A DNA stretch of 64,000 nucleotides from Paludibacteraceae bacterium (GCA_017517845.1 JAFWXW010000038.1:62001-126000); one strand, 5' to 3'. Positions 17,667 to 26,722 are shown, numbered from the stretch's first letter. The notes: generated by a model from the sequence alone, not told the origin. Numbers and translations: made by a program.

Positions 17667-17674
17667 TAACTTTG
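17667..17674 (+). promoter_or_regulatory. -7 promoter box for the CoA-transferase gene
   Basis: TAACTTTG 9 nt after the cdaA stop. The leader of about 115 nt would contain a heptamer array and a palindrome. Confidence 0.5.
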
Positions 17675-17690
17675 CAGTTCGATTGATAAT

Positions 17691-17722
17691 AGTTAGGAGT
17701 GAGGAGTGAGGAGTGAGGAGTT
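17691..17722 (+). repeat. Heptamer tandem array
   Basis: AGTTAGG followed by three AGTGAGG units and AGTT; same family as 4765, 19281 and 43014. Confidence 0.85.
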
Positions 17723-17727
17723 GACGA

Positions 17728-17753
17728 GTAGGGACAATGCGTGCATTGTCCGT
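17728..17753 (+). repeat. REP-like 26-nt palindrome, copy A
   Basis: Perfect arms GGACAATGC (17732-17740) and GCATTGTCC (17743-17751) with GT between, flanked by GTAG and GT. Its partner at 59565 lies on the other strand and differs only at two base pairs, both compensated. Confidence 0.8.
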
Positions 17754-17797
17754 AATTAGAAGTTGAATAAATTATAATCATTTATACATATAAAAAA

Positions 17798-19282
17798 ATG
17801 GCTTACAATTATCTTACAGCTGAACAAGCAGCTGAATTAATTAACAATGGCGATGTTATCGGTTTCAGTGGTTTTACCCCTGCCGGTTGTCCAAAAGAAG
17901 TTCCTTCTGCCATAGCAAAACGTGCAGAAAAATTTCATGCAGAAGGCAAAGAGTTTAAAATAGGTATGTACACAGGTGCTTCTACTGGTGATTCTACAGA
18001 CGGTGCATTGGCACGTGCTAATGCTGTTAGCTTTAGAACTCCATACCAATCTAACAAAGATATGCGTACATCTTTGAACACAGATGGTGGTACAGAGTAC
18101 TTCGACATGCACTTATCACAACTAGCACAAGAATTACGTTATGGATTCCTTCCTAGACCTAATGTAGCTATTATCGAAGCTTGTGATTTGACAGAAGATG
18201 GTGAAATAGTTCTTACCTCTGGTGTAGGTATTTCTCCTACCATTGCCAAATTAGCTGATAAAATTATTATAGAATTAAATAGTCGTCACCCTAAAACCCT
18301 TCGTGGAATCCACGACATCTATGAAGCACAAGACCCTCCAGTTCGCAAAGAAATTCCTATTTTCACTCCTAGTGACCGTGCAGGTAGTCCTGTGTTAAAA
18401 GTTGATCCTAAAAAAATCGTTGCTGTAGTAGAAACAAACAGAAAAGATGAAGTTGGTGGATTTACTCAACCAGACGAAATCACTTCACGCATCGGTAAAT
18501 ATGTATCAGAATTCTTAACACAAGAAATTAAAGCTGGTCGCATTCCTGCATCTTTCCTTCCTGTACAATCTGGTGTGGGTAACATTGCTAACGCAGTAAT
18601 GTTTGAATTAGGAAACAACCCAGATATTCCTGCATTCCAAATGTACACAGAAGTTATCCAAGATGCTGTTATTGACCTTATGAAAAAAGGTAGAGTAAGT
18701 TTTGCTAGTGGTTGTTCATTGACAGTAACAGACCCTGTTCTTCAAGAAATATATGACAATATGGACTTCTTCCACGACAAATTAATACTTCGTCCACAAG
18801 AACTTTCTAATAACCCTGGATTGGTTCGTCGTATGGGTCTTATCACTATAAACACTGCATTGGAGGCTGATATTTATGGTAATATCAATAGTACTCACGT
18901 TATGGGTACAAAAATGATGAATGGTTTAGGTGGTTCTGGAGACTTCACTCGTAACGCATACATTTCTATCTTTACCACTCCTTCTACTGCAAAAGGTGGT
19001 GCTATTAGTGCTATCGTTCCTATGGTTTCTCACATTGACCACAGCGAACACTCTGTAAAAGTTCTTATCACAGAACACGGTATTGCAGACCTTAGAGGAA
19101 CTTCTCCACGCCAGAGAGCAGAACTTATCATAAACAACTGCGTAGATCCAGAATATCGTCCTCTACTTAGAGAATACTTAGCTATGGCATCCAAGGGTCA
19201 CACCCCTACAAACCTAGCTTCTTGTTTCAATATGCACCGTGCATTTATGGAAACAGGAGACATGAGAAACGCTACTTTCTAG
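17798..19282 (+). CDS. Acetyl-CoA hydrolase/transferase family protein, probably succinate:acetate CoA-transferase
   Basis: A 494-residue family I CoA-transferase of the AarC/Cat1 type. Features: GFSGFTPAGCPKEVP at the N-terminus, the catalytic Glu at about residue 285 within MYTEVIQDAV, the glycine-rich GLGGSGDFTRNAY, and ITEHGIADLRGTSPRQRA near the C-terminus. It exchanges CoA between acetyl-CoA and succinate (or hydrolyses acetyl-CoA), consistent with succinate/acetate fermentation in Bacteroidales. The codon choice looks more constrained than in neighbouring genes (many GGT, CGT and ATC), suggesting high expression. It is monocistronic, with a heptamer array beginning on its stop codon and a terminator 83 nt further on. 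Confidence 0.9.
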   Translation: MAYNYLTAEQAAELINNGDVIGFSGFTPAGCPKEVPSAIAKRAEKFHAEGKEFKIGMYTGASTGDSTDGALARANAVSFRTPYQSNKDMRTSLNTDGGTEYFDMHLSQLAQELRYGFLPRPNVAIIEACDLTEDGEIVLTSGVGISPTIAKLADKIIIELNSRHPKTLRGIHDIYEAQDPPVRKEIPIFTPSDRAGSPVLKVDPKKIVAVVETNRKDEVGGFTQPDEITSRIGKYVSEFLTQEIKAGRIPASFLPVQSGVGNIANAVMFELGNNPDIPAFQMYTEVIQDAVIDLMKKGRVSFASGCSLTVTDPVLQEIYDNMDFFHDKLILRPQELSNNPGLVRRMGLITINTALEADIYGNINSTHVMGTKMMNGLGGSGDFTRNAYISIFTTPSTAKGGAISAIVPMVSHIDHSEHSVKVLITEHGIADLRGTSPRQRAELIINNCVDPEYRPLLREYLAMASKGHTPTNLASCFNMHRAFMETGDMRNATF

Positions 19283-19312
19283 TTAGGAGTTAGGAGTTAG
19301 GGGTTAGGAGTT
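19281..19312 (+). repeat. Heptamer tandem array starting at a stop codon
   Basis: Four to five units of AGTTAGG; the first bases are part of the CoA-transferase TAG stop. Confidence 0.85.
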
Positions 19313-19364
19313 ATAACTCTTATCTTTATATTCAATCTAATTCTAGCAATTATACCTAAAATTT

Positions 19365-19397
19365 AAAAGCGATGTTCAGAAAAGAGCATCGCTTTTT
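19365..19397 (+). terminator. Intrinsic terminator of the CoA-transferase gene
   Basis: AAAAGCGATG (19365-19374) pairs with CATCGCTTTT (19387-19396), then TT. Confidence 0.9.
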
Positions 19398-19463
19398 TCT
19401 GTTAAAATTAATATTTTTTGTATTTTTTTATATCAAACAAATAAATTATATGAAAAATATTAT

Positions 19464-19471
19464 TATATTTG
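19464..19471 (+). promoter_or_regulatory. -7 promoter box for the small lipoprotein gene
   Basis: TATATTTG, 46 nt before the ATG. Confidence 0.5.
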
Positions 19472-19517
19472 CAGAGAGTATTTTTAAATTTTATTAAAAT
19501 CATTAAAAATCATTGTT

Positions 19518-19817
19518 ATGAAAAAGTTATTTTATTTAATGAGCACATTAATGCTATTATTATTAGCATCATGCGAAGGCACAGACCCAAGTAATATAAA
19601 TACAAATGACCCTAACGAATATTGCTGGGAAATAACAATTACAGCAAGTTTTCTAGGTTATTCAGATACAGAGACCACATATTCGTGGGCAACTGGCCAA
19701 GAGCTTCAAGAAGCATTAATAACTATAGAAAAATCTTATGAAGCACTAGAAGCTTTAGGTTATGATGTTGACATCAAATACAAAAAAACTACTCACTCAA
19801 TAGATGAGTGCAACTAA
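19518..19817 (+). CDS. Small hypothetical lipoprotein
   Basis: A 99-residue protein I do not recognise. The N-terminus is a lipoprotein signal (MKKLFYLMSTLMLLLLASC, lipidated Cys19). The mature part of about 80 residues has a short Asn/Asp/Pro linker, then alternating hydrophobic/threonine residues suggesting a small beta-alpha domain (ITITASFLGY, QELQEALITIEKSYEALEALGY, VDIKYKKTT), and a second and third Cys (YCWE, DECN) that could form a disulfide. It has its own promoter and a perfect terminator, so it is a real independent transcript. Function unknown; location probably the inner face or surface of the outer membrane. Confidence 0.8.
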   Translation: MKKLFYLMSTLMLLLLASCEGTDPSNINTNDPNEYCWEITITASFLGYSDTETTYSWATGQELQEALITIEKSYEALEALGYDVDIKYKKTTHSIDECN

Positions 19818-19841
19818 ATATGCCAAAAGCATACATAAGTA

Positions 19842-19879
19842 AAATTAGGGCGACTAAAAATTTTTAGTCGCCCTAATTT
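19842..19879 (+). terminator. Perfect 19-bp terminator hairpin
   Basis: A 38-nt perfect palindrome centred at 19860/19861 (arm starts AAATTAGGGCGAC), 24 nt after the small lipoprotein stop. Confidence 0.85.
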
Positions 19880-19918
19880 ATTTGGGAACACATCTGAAAC
19901 CAAAGATAGTGATACAAT

Positions 19919-19946
19919 ATAAAAAAGCTGACCGTTGGGTCAGCTT
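19919..19946 (-). terminator. Terminator of tRNA-Gln
   Basis: AAGCTGACC (19925-19933) pairs with GGTCAGCTT (19938-19946); on the minus strand a run of six T follows. Confidence 0.85.
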
Positions 19947-19959
19947 ATTTTGTGGATTG

Positions 19960-20030
19960 TTGCCTCACGAGGATTCGAACCTCGACAGGCAGAACCAAAA
20001 TCTGTAGTGCTACCATTACACCATGAGGCA
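19960..20030 (-). tRNA. tRNA-Gln, anticodon TTG
   Basis: Cloverleaf on the minus strand: acceptor TGCCTCA/TGAGGCA, anticodon stem ACAGA/TCTGC (partly paired) with loop TTTTGGT giving anticodon TTG, T arm CGAGG-TTCGAAT-CCTCG. Discriminator A; no CCA is encoded. It has its own promoter and terminator. Confidence 0.96.
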
Positions 20031-20048
20031 ATCCGCTCAATTGCGGTG

Positions 20049-20056
20049 CAAAGATA
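20049..20056 (-). promoter_or_regulatory. -7 promoter box for tRNA-Gln
   Basis: TATCTTTG on the minus strand, 18 nt before the tRNA 5' end. Confidence 0.6.
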
Positions 20057-20114
20057 ATACAATTTTTTATTCTAACGAATTTTTTAGTAAAAAAAATGCA
20101 TCAGACCGCAATTT

Positions 20115-21404
20115 TTATTTCAAAATCAATAAAAAGTAATTCTTCTTACCTTTTTGAACTAGTAAATACTTTTCGTTCAATAAAAGTTCAGCACTTAAAG
20201 CAAGTTCCAAATCTGACACTTTTTCTTTATTAACTGCAAAACCACCATTTTGGATTAATTTACGCATTTCACCTTTTGAAGCAAAAACTGCCGCATCTTC
20301 TGTTAATACGTCCATTAATTTTTTACCTAAAACCTCATCTTTTGAAACCTCAAATGTAGGAACACCATCAAATACTGCCAAAAGAGTATCTTCATCTAGT
20401 TTCTTTAGAGAGTCTGAAGTAGCATTACCAAAAAGAATATTACTAGCCTCTACTGCCATTTCGTAGTCTTGCTCAGAGTGTACCATAATGGTAATTTCTT
20501 TTGCCAAACGTTTTTGTAATACACGAAGGTGTGGAGCTTCTGCGTGTTCTGCCACCAATGCTTCTACTTCTTCTTTTGGCAAGAATGTGAAAATCTTAAT
20601 GTATTTTTCTGCATCTGCATCAGAAACATTAAGCCAGAACTGATAGAACTTGTAAGGTGAAGAATATCTTCTATCTAGCCAAACATTGCCACTTTCTGTT
20701 TTGCCAAATTTACCGCCGTCTGCCTTGGTAATAAGAGGACAAGTCAATGCAAACGCCTCACCACCCAATTTACGACGAATAAGTTCGGTACCTGTGGTAA
20801 TATTACCCCATTGGTCTGAACCACCTAATTGTAATTTACAATTTTTAGTTTCATATAAGTGATAAAAGTCAAATCCTTGAACCAATTGGTATGTAAACTC
20901 TGTAAATGACATACCCACAGAAGATTCTGCAGAAAGACGCTTCTTTACAGAGTCTTTTGCCATCATGTAGTTTACAGTAATATGTTTACCAATATCACGA
21001 ATGAATGCCAAGAAACTAAAGTCCTTCATCCAATCGTAGTTATTTACCATTTCTGCGGCATTAGGTGCATCGCTATCGAAGTCTAAGAAACGAGAAAGTT
21101 GTTTCTTAATACATTCTTGATTGTGACGAAGTGTTGTTTCATCTAATAGGTTACGTTCTGCACTTTTGCCAGATGGGTCGCCAATCATACCTGTTGCACC
21201 ACCCACAAGGGCAAGTGGTTTGTGACCACAACGTTGAAAATGACGTAGCATCATAACGCCTACTAAGTGACCTATATGAAGAGAATCAGCAGTAGGGTCA
21301 ATACCTAAATATGCTGTGGTCATTTCTTTTTCTAATTGTTCTTCTGTACCTGGCATCATAGAATGTATCATTCCACGCCAAGTTAGTTCTTCTACAAAAT
21401 TCAT
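20115..21404 (-). CDS. tyrS: Tyrosyl-tRNA synthetase
   Basis: A 429-residue class I synthetase with HIGH at residues 43-46 ([10 protein letters not shown]) and a KMSKS-equivalent KFGKTES. The C-terminal S4-type RNA-binding part is [20 protein letters not shown]...AVNKEKVSD. It charges tRNA-Tyr with tyrosine. The length and the two-domain TyrS1 layout are normal. It is the last gene of a minus-strand operon with an RHH-like gene and tadA (1-3 nt gaps), an order that recurs in Bacteroidales. The tRNA-Gln gene 84 nt beyond has its own promoter. Confidence 0.96.
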   Translation of the reverse strand: MNFVEELTWRGMIHSMMPGTEEQLEKEMTTAYLGIDPTADSLHIGHLVGVMMLRHFQRCGHKPLALVGGATGMIGDPSGKSAERNLLDETTLRHNQECIKKQLSRFLDFDSDAPNAAEMVNNYDWMKDFSFLAFIRDIGKHITVNYMMAKDSVKKRLSAESSVGMSFTEFTYQLVQGFDFYHLYETKNCKLQLGGSDQWGNITTGTELIRRKLGGEAFALTCPLITKADGGKFGKTESGNVWLDRRYSSPYKFYQFWLNVSDADAEKYIKIFTFLPKEEVEALVAEHAEAPHLRVLQKRLAKEITIMVHSEQDYEMAVEASNILFGNATSDSLKKLDEDTLLAVFDGVPTFEVSKDEVLGKKLMDVLTEDAAVFASKGEMRKLIQNGGFAVNKEKVSDLELALSAELLLNEKYLLVQKGKKNYFLLILK

Positions 21405-21405
21405 T

Positions 21406-21843
21406 TTATTTTCGTTTACTTTTAAAAAATTCTTTCATTAATGAGGCACATTCTTCTGCCAAAACACCTGAAACTACCTCTGTTTTTTCTAGCAATGCAC
21501 TGGGAGATTTTACGGTGAAACCGTACTTTTCTTCACTCGTACCATACACCACCCTAGGTATTTTTGCCCAATAAATTGCACCTGCACACATAACACATGG
21601 TTCTACTGTAACATATAGTGTACAATCTGGCAAATATTTAGAACCAAGCTCTGCCATGGCAGATGTGAGAACCTGAATTTCTGCATGAGAAGTGGCATCT
21701 TTGAGAGTCTCAGTTAAATTATGTCCACGAGCAATAATTCTTCCTCCCATAACCAAAACAGCCCCCACAGGCACTTCGTCTTCTGCGTATGCCTTGCGAG
21801 CCTCCATCAAGGCTTGCTTCATATATTTTATATCCTCTTCCAT
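21406..21843 (-). CDS. tadA: tRNA adenosine(34) deaminase TadA
   Basis: A 145-residue zinc deaminase. Catalytic motifs are HAEIQVL (HxE) and PCVMCAGAI (PCxxC), with the TadA-type N-terminus [28 protein letters not shown]. It converts A34 of tRNA-Arg(ACG) to inosine. It lies 1 nt before tyrS and 3 nt after the small RHH-like gene. A general cytidine/guanine deaminase is possible in principle, but size and motifs fit TadA. Confidence 0.92.
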   Translation of the reverse strand: MEEDIKYMKQALMEARKAYAEDEVPVGAVLVMGGRIIARGHNLTETLKDATSHAEIQVLTSAMAELGSKYLPDCTLYVTVEPCVMCAGAIYWAKIPRVVYGTSEEKYGFTVKSPSALLEKTEVVSGVLAEECASLMKEFFKSKRK

Positions 21844-21846
21844 ACC

Positions 21847-22059
21847 TTAAAAAAGTTCTGGAGCATCTTTCTCCATCTGTTTTAATATATGGCGTACTAT
21901 AGTTTCTCTATAGAATCTGGATTTATTCTTAATTCTGTACTTAGAAAGATATTTATCAATAGCTTCCATTTCTTTGTCATTAAGCATAAAAGTGATTTTA
22001 TGCTTTCTTATTAACTTTTCTCTTACAGGAACTAATATTTCTTTCTTTTTAGCACGCAT
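21847..22059 (-). CDS. Small ribbon-helix-helix-like protein
   Basis: 70 residues from the start I prefer (MRAKKKEILVP). It is basic at the N-terminus, then has a predicted strand-helix-helix unit (KHKITFMLNDKEMEAIDKYLSKYRIKNKSRFYRETIVRHILKQM) resembling Arc/MetJ-type RHH DNA-binding proteins. A longer frame begins at 22128, but the promoter box at 22085-22092 lies inside that extension, so the first Met downstream of the box is the better start. It heads the operon with tadA and tyrS; similar short proteins precede tadA in other Bacteroidales. It could be an autoregulator, which is inference. Confidence 0.7.
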   Translation of the reverse strand: MRAKKKEILVPVREKLIRKHKITFMLNDKEMEAIDKYLSKYRIKNKSRFYRETIVRHILKQMEKDAPELF

Positions 22060-22084
22060 TAGATAAAAAATCACTATTTTTGTG

Positions 22085-22092
22085 CAAAAGTA
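22085..22092 (-). promoter_or_regulatory. -7 promoter box of the RHH-tadA-tyrS operon
   Basis: TACTTTTG on the minus strand, 25 nt before the ATG at 22059. It decides the start of the small gene. Confidence 0.5.
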
Positions 22093-22134
22093 ATTATTTT
22101 TTTCTGTATAAAAAAATATCATTCCCACCTATTA

Positions 22135-23124
22135 ATGAATAACAAAGTCATATATAGAAGTTTATGTGAAAAACACCCTGAAATTCCGCTATTTATGCAA
22201 TCATGGTGGCTAGATGCTGCTTCTGGTAATAATTGGGACGTGATATTTGCCAAAATTCACGATGAAATCGTGGGTTTTTTCGTTTTTTCGTTTCAGAAAA
22301 AATTGGGTAAAACCATTATCACCAACCTCCCATTAACACAATTTTCTGGACCTTTTATATTCTATCCTCAAAATCTCAGCCAAAGCGATATTCATTCTTT
22401 TGAAAACAAAGTTTATATCAACTTGATAGAGCAACTATCCTTAAAAAGCATCGATTTCATCGAGATAAATTGCCATCACTCATTCAAAAATCACCAACAA
22501 TTTTTCTGGAACGGATATAAACAAACTACTAAATACACATACATTTTAGAAAATATTTCTGATAGAGAAGTGCTTCTAAAAGAAATGTCGTATAGCCAAA
22601 GAGGTAAAAGAATAAAAAAAGCAAAAGATGATTTTTATTTTTCTCTTGAACTTTCTGCAGAAGATTTTTATGATTTCTATAAAGAAAATTTAAAACGTAA
22701 AGAAAAAACAATATTCTATAGCAGAGATTATTTTTTAAAACTATATCATGCTACAAAAGAAAGAAATCAAGGACAAATAATTAGCATTTACAACAAAGAA
22801 AAGGAACTTCTAGCGGCACTATGGAATATATGGGATAGTGAGTACGCATACAATATGATTATCACCTCAGACCAAAATAAAAAGTGTAGCGAAAGTACTA
22901 CACTTTTAATATGGGAGACTCTAAATTTCTTGAAAGGCAAAACTAAACACTACGATTTTGAGGGAAGTATGATTAAAGGTGTTGCATTAACCAATCAATC
23001 ATACGGTGCAACTGCAGTGCCATATCATTGCATTAGCAAGTCGAATAGTCTTATAATGTCTATTTGGAAAAGACTTCAAGAATATAAAAATCAAAAGAAT
23101 ATAGAAAAGACTTCTTTAAAGTAG
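22135..23124 (+). CDS. FemAB/GNAT-type acyltransferase-like protein
   Basis: A 329-residue protein with no signal peptide, made of two GNAT-like halves as in FemAB/acetyltransferase-6 proteins. The N half runs about 10-150 (PLFMQSWWLDAASGNNWDVI, then TNLPLTQFSGPFIFYP). A basic segment YSQRGKRIKKAKDDF follows, then the C half about 165-300 (NKEKELLAALWNIWDSEYAYNMI and KHYDFEGSMIKGVA, the latter conserved in this family). Such enzymes transfer aminoacyl or acyl groups, in some cases to peptidoglycan or polysaccharide precursors. The specific acceptor is unknown. Its 3' end overlaps the convergent DUF456 gene by 34 nt. Confidence 0.75.
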   Translation: MNNKVIYRSLCEKHPEIPLFMQSWWLDAASGNNWDVIFAKIHDEIVGFFVFSFQKKLGKTIITNLPLTQFSGPFIFYPQNLSQSDIHSFENKVYINLIEQLSLKSIDFIEINCHHSFKNHQQFFWNGYKQTTKYTYILENISDREVLLKEMSYSQRGKRIKKAKDDFYFSLELSAEDFYDFYKENLKRKEKTIFYSRDYFLKLYHATKERNQGQIISIYNKEKELLAALWNIWDSEYAYNMIITSDQNKKCSESTTLLIWETLNFLKGKTKHYDFEGSMIKGVALTNQSYGATAVPYHCISKSNSLIMSIWKRLQEYKNQKNIEKTSLK

Positions 23125-23576
23125 TAGAACATTAAAACTGCTGCTACTATTATACCAAGTACCATTCCCACAAATGTGCCCACAAAAGAGCCAAAACCTG
23201 CTCTTAGGCTCTTATCAAAGTTCATTCCGCCTAAAAGTTCGCCCAACACAGCACCCACAAAAGGTCCTACAATAATGCCTAAAGGACCAGCAAACAGCCC
23301 TACTATTACACCGAGCACACTACCCCATTGACCATACTTTGTACCACCAAACTTATTTACACCCCATATAGGGATAAAATAATTTAATATTTGAAGCACC
23401 ACCACGATAATACCCCAAACAAGGAAAAATTTCCATGTCAATGTGCAACCAGGAATTAATAATAATAAAAGCAAACCTGCGTAACTAACAGGAGTACCAG
23501 GAAGCATAGGAATAAAGGTGCCTAAAAGTCCTATAATGACTAATAAGGCACCTATAACTGCGATAAAGATTTCCAT
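23091..23576 (-). CDS. DUF456 membrane protein
   Basis: A 161-residue hydrophobic protein with about four membrane segments. It has the repeated glycine-zipper pattern of DUF456 (IGLLGTFIPMLPGTPVSYAG at the N-terminus; GSVLGVIVGLFAGPLGIIVG and GSFVGTFVGMVLGIIVAAVL later). The function of the family is unknown. It begins 1 nt into the stop of the PepSY-like gene (TAATG), so the two are co-translated. The last 11 codons run opposite the end of the FemAB-like gene. Confidence 0.9.
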   Translation of the reverse strand: MEIFIAVIGALLVIIGLLGTFIPMLPGTPVSYAGLLLLLLIPGCTLTWKFFLVWGIIVVVLQILNYFIPIWGVNKFGGTKYGQWGSVLGVIVGLFAGPLGIIVGPFVGAVLGELLGGMNFDKSLRAGFGSFVGTFVGMVLGIIVAAVLMFYYFKEVFSIFF

Positions 23577-24022
23577 TAATCGTCTATTTCTATTAATTTT
23601 CCGTCTAAATCAAATTTTAGTTCTAAACCGCCAGACATTTTTACTTCGTAACTACGACGATTTCTTTCTAATTTTTTAATTTGTTGCCCTGCAAGATTTG
23701 CATCTACATAAGCTTGAATTGGAGCAGGTACTAATTCTGCTGGCACTACACAATGTTTACAATCAAAGTCTTTCCACTCACCATCTTTGTTAAATTCCAA
23801 TCCATCACCATTTGCATATACTACCATATATGAAGAATCAAACAATTCTGAATCATACATTATATATGAAATACGATAAAGAGGGTCATCTGGTGCAAAA
23901 TACTTATTAGCAAACTCTTGTGCTTGTTTTGGCATTTGTTCAAATGTAATCAACTTTTCTGCAGAAAACGCACATACAGTAAATAGAACTGATGCAATTA
24001 AAAAAAACATTCTTTTTTTCAT
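23576..24022 (-). CDS. PepSY-like periplasmic protein
   Basis: A 148-residue exported protein (signal MKKRMFFLIASVLFTVCAFSA). The mature part has two related repeats. Each has a helix of the LP..AQEF/PAPIQAYVDANLAG type followed by strands ending in a YEVKM...GLELKFDLDGKLIEID hairpin. This is the DUF2874/PepSY-like fold seen in many Bacteroidetes secreted proteins. It may bind or inhibit a periplasmic enzyme; nothing more specific is visible. It has its own promoter and leads DUF456. Confidence 0.8.
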   Translation of the reverse strand: MKKRMFFLIASVLFTVCAFSAEKLITFEQMPKQAQEFANKYFAPDDPLYRISYIMYDSELFDSSYMVVYANGDGLEFNKDGEWKDFDCKHCVVPAELVPAPIQAYVDANLAGQQIKKLERNRRSYEVKMSGGLELKFDLDGKLIEIDD

Positions 24023-24050
24023 AATTCTAGTTTTTTAAATATTGTATATC

Positions 24051-24058
24051 ACAAAAAT
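24051..24058 (-). promoter_or_regulatory. -7 promoter box for PepSY-like/DUF456
   Basis: TATTTTTG on the minus strand, 28 nt before the ATG. Confidence 0.5.
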
Positions 24059-24081
24059 ATAGTAAAATCAGAAAAAAACAC

Positions 24082-24089
24082 TAATTTTG
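24082..24089 (+). promoter_or_regulatory. -7 promoter box for metG
   Basis: TAATTTTG. It overlaps a possible upstream start codon at 24087, which argues for the metG ATG at 24117. Confidence 0.5.
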
Positions 24090-24116
24090 TACGAAATTTA
24101 TACTTTTTTATATTTT

Positions 24117-26156
24117 ATGAATAAAAAATTTAATCGTACCACAGTTACATCTGCACTTCCATACGCTAATGGCCCTGTTCATATAGGTCACTTGGCAGGT
24201 GTTTATGTCCCAGCTGATATTTATGTTCGTTATTTACGCTTAAAAGGCGAAGATGTATTGTTTATAGGCGGTTCTGATGAACATGGAGTTCCTATTACCA
24301 TAAAAGCAAAAAAAGAAGGTGTTACACCACAAGATATTGTAGATAGATACCATAATATTATAAAAGATTCATTTAAAGAATTTGGTATATCTTTTGATAT
24401 CTATTCACGCACTTCTGGTCCTGTTCACCACGAAGTAGCTTCTGACTTTTTCAAGAAACTTTATGAAAAAGGCGAGTTTATAGAAAAAGAAAGCGAACAA
24501 TATTATGACGAGGAAGCCAAACAATTCCTTGCAGACCGCTATATCACTGGCGAATGTCCACATTGTCATGCAGAAGGAGCATACGGCGACCAATGTGAAA
24601 AATGCGGCACTTCACTTTCTCCTCTAGATTTAATCAACCCTAAATCTGCTATTAGCGGAAGCAAACCAGTACTTAAATCTACTAAACACTGGTATTTGCC
24701 ACTTGACAAACACGAAAATTGGCTACGCGAATGGATTTTGGAAAACCATAAAGAATGGCGTCCTAACGTATATGGTCAATGCAAAAGTTGGTTAGACATG
24801 GGGCTACAACCTCGTGCGGTGAGTCGTGACCTTGATTGGGGTATTCCCGTACCCGTAGAAGGTGCCGAAGGCAAAGTGCTTTATGTTTGGTTTGATGCTC
24901 CTATCGGTTATATCTCAAACACCAAAGAATTACTTCCAGATAGTTGGGAAAAATGGTGGAAAGCAGAAGATACTAGATTAATCCATTTCATCGGAAAAGA
25001 TAATATTGTATTCCACTGCATCGTATTCCCTGCAATGCTCAAAGCAGAAGGCTCATACATTCTTCCTGACAATGTTCCTTCTAACGAATTCCTTAACCTA
25101 GAAGGAGATAAAATTTCTACCTCTAGAAACTGGGCTGTATGGTTACACGAATATCTTGTAGATTTTAAAGACAAACAAGATGTTTTAAGATATGTTTTAA
25201 CCGCTAATGCACCAGAAACCAAGGACAATGACTTCACTTGGAAAGACTTCCAAGCTCGTAACAATAGTGAACTTGTGGCTATTTATGGAAACTTTGTAAA
25301 CAGAACACTAGTATTAACACACAAATACTTTGGCGGAAAAGTTCCAGAAAGACAAGAACTTACAGATTACGACAAAGAAACATTAAAGGAATTCTCTGAT
25401 ATAAAACTTGAAGTAGAAAAACTTCTAGACAACTTCAAATTCCGTGATGCTCAAAAAGAAGCTATGAACTTAGCTCGTATTGGTAACAAATATCTTGCTG
25501 ATACAGAGCCTTGGAAATTGGCCAAGACAGACATGTCAAGAGTGGGAACTATCCTTAATATTGCATTGCAAATAACTGCCAATCTGGCTATTGCATTTGA
25601 ACCATTCCTACCTTTTAGCTCTGCCAAATTAAGAAATATGCTTAAACTTTCTTCTTGGAGTTGGAGTAATTTGGGTAGCATTGATTTATTGGAAACAGGG
25701 GCAGAAATCTCTCCTGCAGAATTATTATTTGAAAAGATTGAAGATGCTGCTATAGAAGCACAAATTAAGCGTCTAGAAGATACCAAAATACAAAATGAAA
25801 TAAATAGTTATAAACCAGAAGCAATTAAAGAAGATGTTAGCTTCGATGAGTTTATGAAGCTTGATATTCGCGTTGGTACTGTGCTAGAATGCCAAAAAGT
25901 ACCTAAAGCAGACAAACTTCTTCAATTCAAGATAGATGATGGTATGGGCGGCAGAACAATAGTTTCTGGCATTGCTCAACACTATAATCCAGAAGATTTA
26001 ATAGGCAAACAAGTATGCTTTATAGCAAACTTCCCTCCAAGAAAACTTAAAGGAATAGAAAGCCAAGGTATGATTCTTTCTGCAGAAGATGCAAACGGAA
26101 GATTGGTGGTTGTTTCTCCTTCTGATTTGGTTACAAACGGCGTGAAAGTCTGCTAA
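24117..26156 (+). CDS. metG: Methionyl-tRNA synthetase
   Basis: 679 residues from [20 protein letters not shown]. The class I core has HIGH in [10 protein letters not shown] and the KMSKS-equivalent DKISTS. A four-Cys zinc knuckle (CPHCH...CEKCG) marks the MetG1 type. The anticodon-binding helical domain follows. The C-terminal 100 residues form a tRNA-binding OB domain ([20 protein letters not shown] and the [10 protein letters not shown] signature) used for dimerisation. It charges initiator and elongator tRNA-Met. A longer frame starting at 24087 would begin inside the promoter, so I reject it. The TonB-domain gene follows 3 nt later. Confidence 0.96.
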   Translation: MNKKFNRTTVTSALPYANGPVHIGHLAGVYVPADIYVRYLRLKGEDVLFIGGSDEHGVPITIKAKKEGVTPQDIVDRYHNIIKDSFKEFGISFDIYSRTSGPVHHEVASDFFKKLYEKGEFIEKESEQYYDEEAKQFLADRYITGECPHCHAEGAYGDQCEKCGTSLSPLDLINPKSAISGSKPVLKSTKHWYLPLDKHENWLREWILENHKEWRPNVYGQCKSWLDMGLQPRAVSRDLDWGIPVPVEGAEGKVLYVWFDAPIGYISNTKELLPDSWEKWWKAEDTRLIHFIGKDNIVFHCIVFPAMLKAEGSYILPDNVPSNEFLNLEGDKISTSRNWAVWLHEYLVDFKDKQDVLRYVLTANAPETKDNDFTWKDFQARNNSELVAIYGNFVNRTLVLTHKYFGGKVPERQELTDYDKETLKEFSDIKLEVEKLLDNFKFRDAQKEAMNLARIGNKYLADTEPWKLAKTDMSRVGTILNIALQITANLAIAFEPFLPFSSAKLRNMLKLSSWSWSNLGSIDLLETGAEISPAELLFEKIEDAAIEAQIKRLEDTKIQNEINSYKPEAIKEDVSFDEFMKLDIRVGTVLECQKVPKADKLLQFKIDDGMGGRTIVSGIAQHYNPEDLIGKQVCFIANFPPRKLKGIESQGMILSAEDANGRLVVVSPSDLVTNGVKVC

Positions 26157-26159
26157 ATT

Positions 26160-26699
26160 ATGAGAAAATTAATTTTCTTAATATTGTCACTGGTTATAGG
26201 TTCAAGTTTGTTGGCACAAACAGATAGATACCTTTATGCTCCTTTATATGAGGGTTGTGTTGATGACGAACCATCTCCTATATATGGAGGAACATACAAT
26301 GCTTACCCCAAAGATATTATAGATGCTCAGTTTCCTGGTGGCGATGTTGAGTTATCGTTATTTATTCACCAGAATACCGAAAGACAAGAGGTATATAGCG
26401 GTGAAACCGACGAAAAAGGTAAAGCATTATTGGTCACAGGAGAGGTTTTGGTTCAGTTTGTCATAGACAGATGCGGAAAACCAGGAAATTTCCAAATCAT
26501 TCAGTCTCTAACAGAAGAACAAGATGCAGAGGCACTAAGAATAATGGAAATGCTTCCTATTTTTAAAGCTGCAACAATAGATGGTTACAGAGTAAAATCT
26601 GCGTATATTGCTCCAGTTAAGTTTAAATGGAAATATATGCCAGAACCTGAACCTGAGCCAGAATATACAGACGATTACTATTACGACGATTGGTGGTAA
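26160..26699 (+). CDS. Exported TonB C-terminal-domain protein with acidic aromatic tail
   Basis: A 179-residue protein with a cleavable signal (MRKLIFLILSLVIGSSLLAQ) and a single TonB C-terminal-like domain (about 60-160: AQFPGGDVELSLFIHQN, VLVQFVIDRCGKPGNFQIIQ, ALRIMEMLPIFKAATIDGYRV). Unlike true TonB it has no inner-membrane anchor and no long Pro-rich spacer. The C-terminus is odd: four PE repeats followed by a Tyr/Asp/Trp run (TDDYYYDDWW). It may be a soluble periplasmic module contacting receptors or wall, but this is inference. It is co-transcribed with metG by spacing. Confidence 0.75.
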   Translation: MRKLIFLILSLVIGSSLLAQTDRYLYAPLYEGCVDDEPSPIYGGTYNAYPKDIIDAQFPGGDVELSLFIHQNTERQEVYSGETDEKGKALLVTGEVLVQFVIDRCGKPGNFQIIQSLTEEQDAEALRIMEMLPIFKAATIDGYRVKSAYIAPVKFKWKYMPEPEPEPEYTDDYYYDDWW

Positions 26700-26722
26700 A
26701 AAAAACTATTGGCAGACATTAA

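Noticed and set aside
24087..24116. Longer N-terminus of MetG starting at 24087
   Set aside because: The ATG lies inside the TAATTTTG promoter box; the extra residues ([10 protein letters not shown]) are not family-like.
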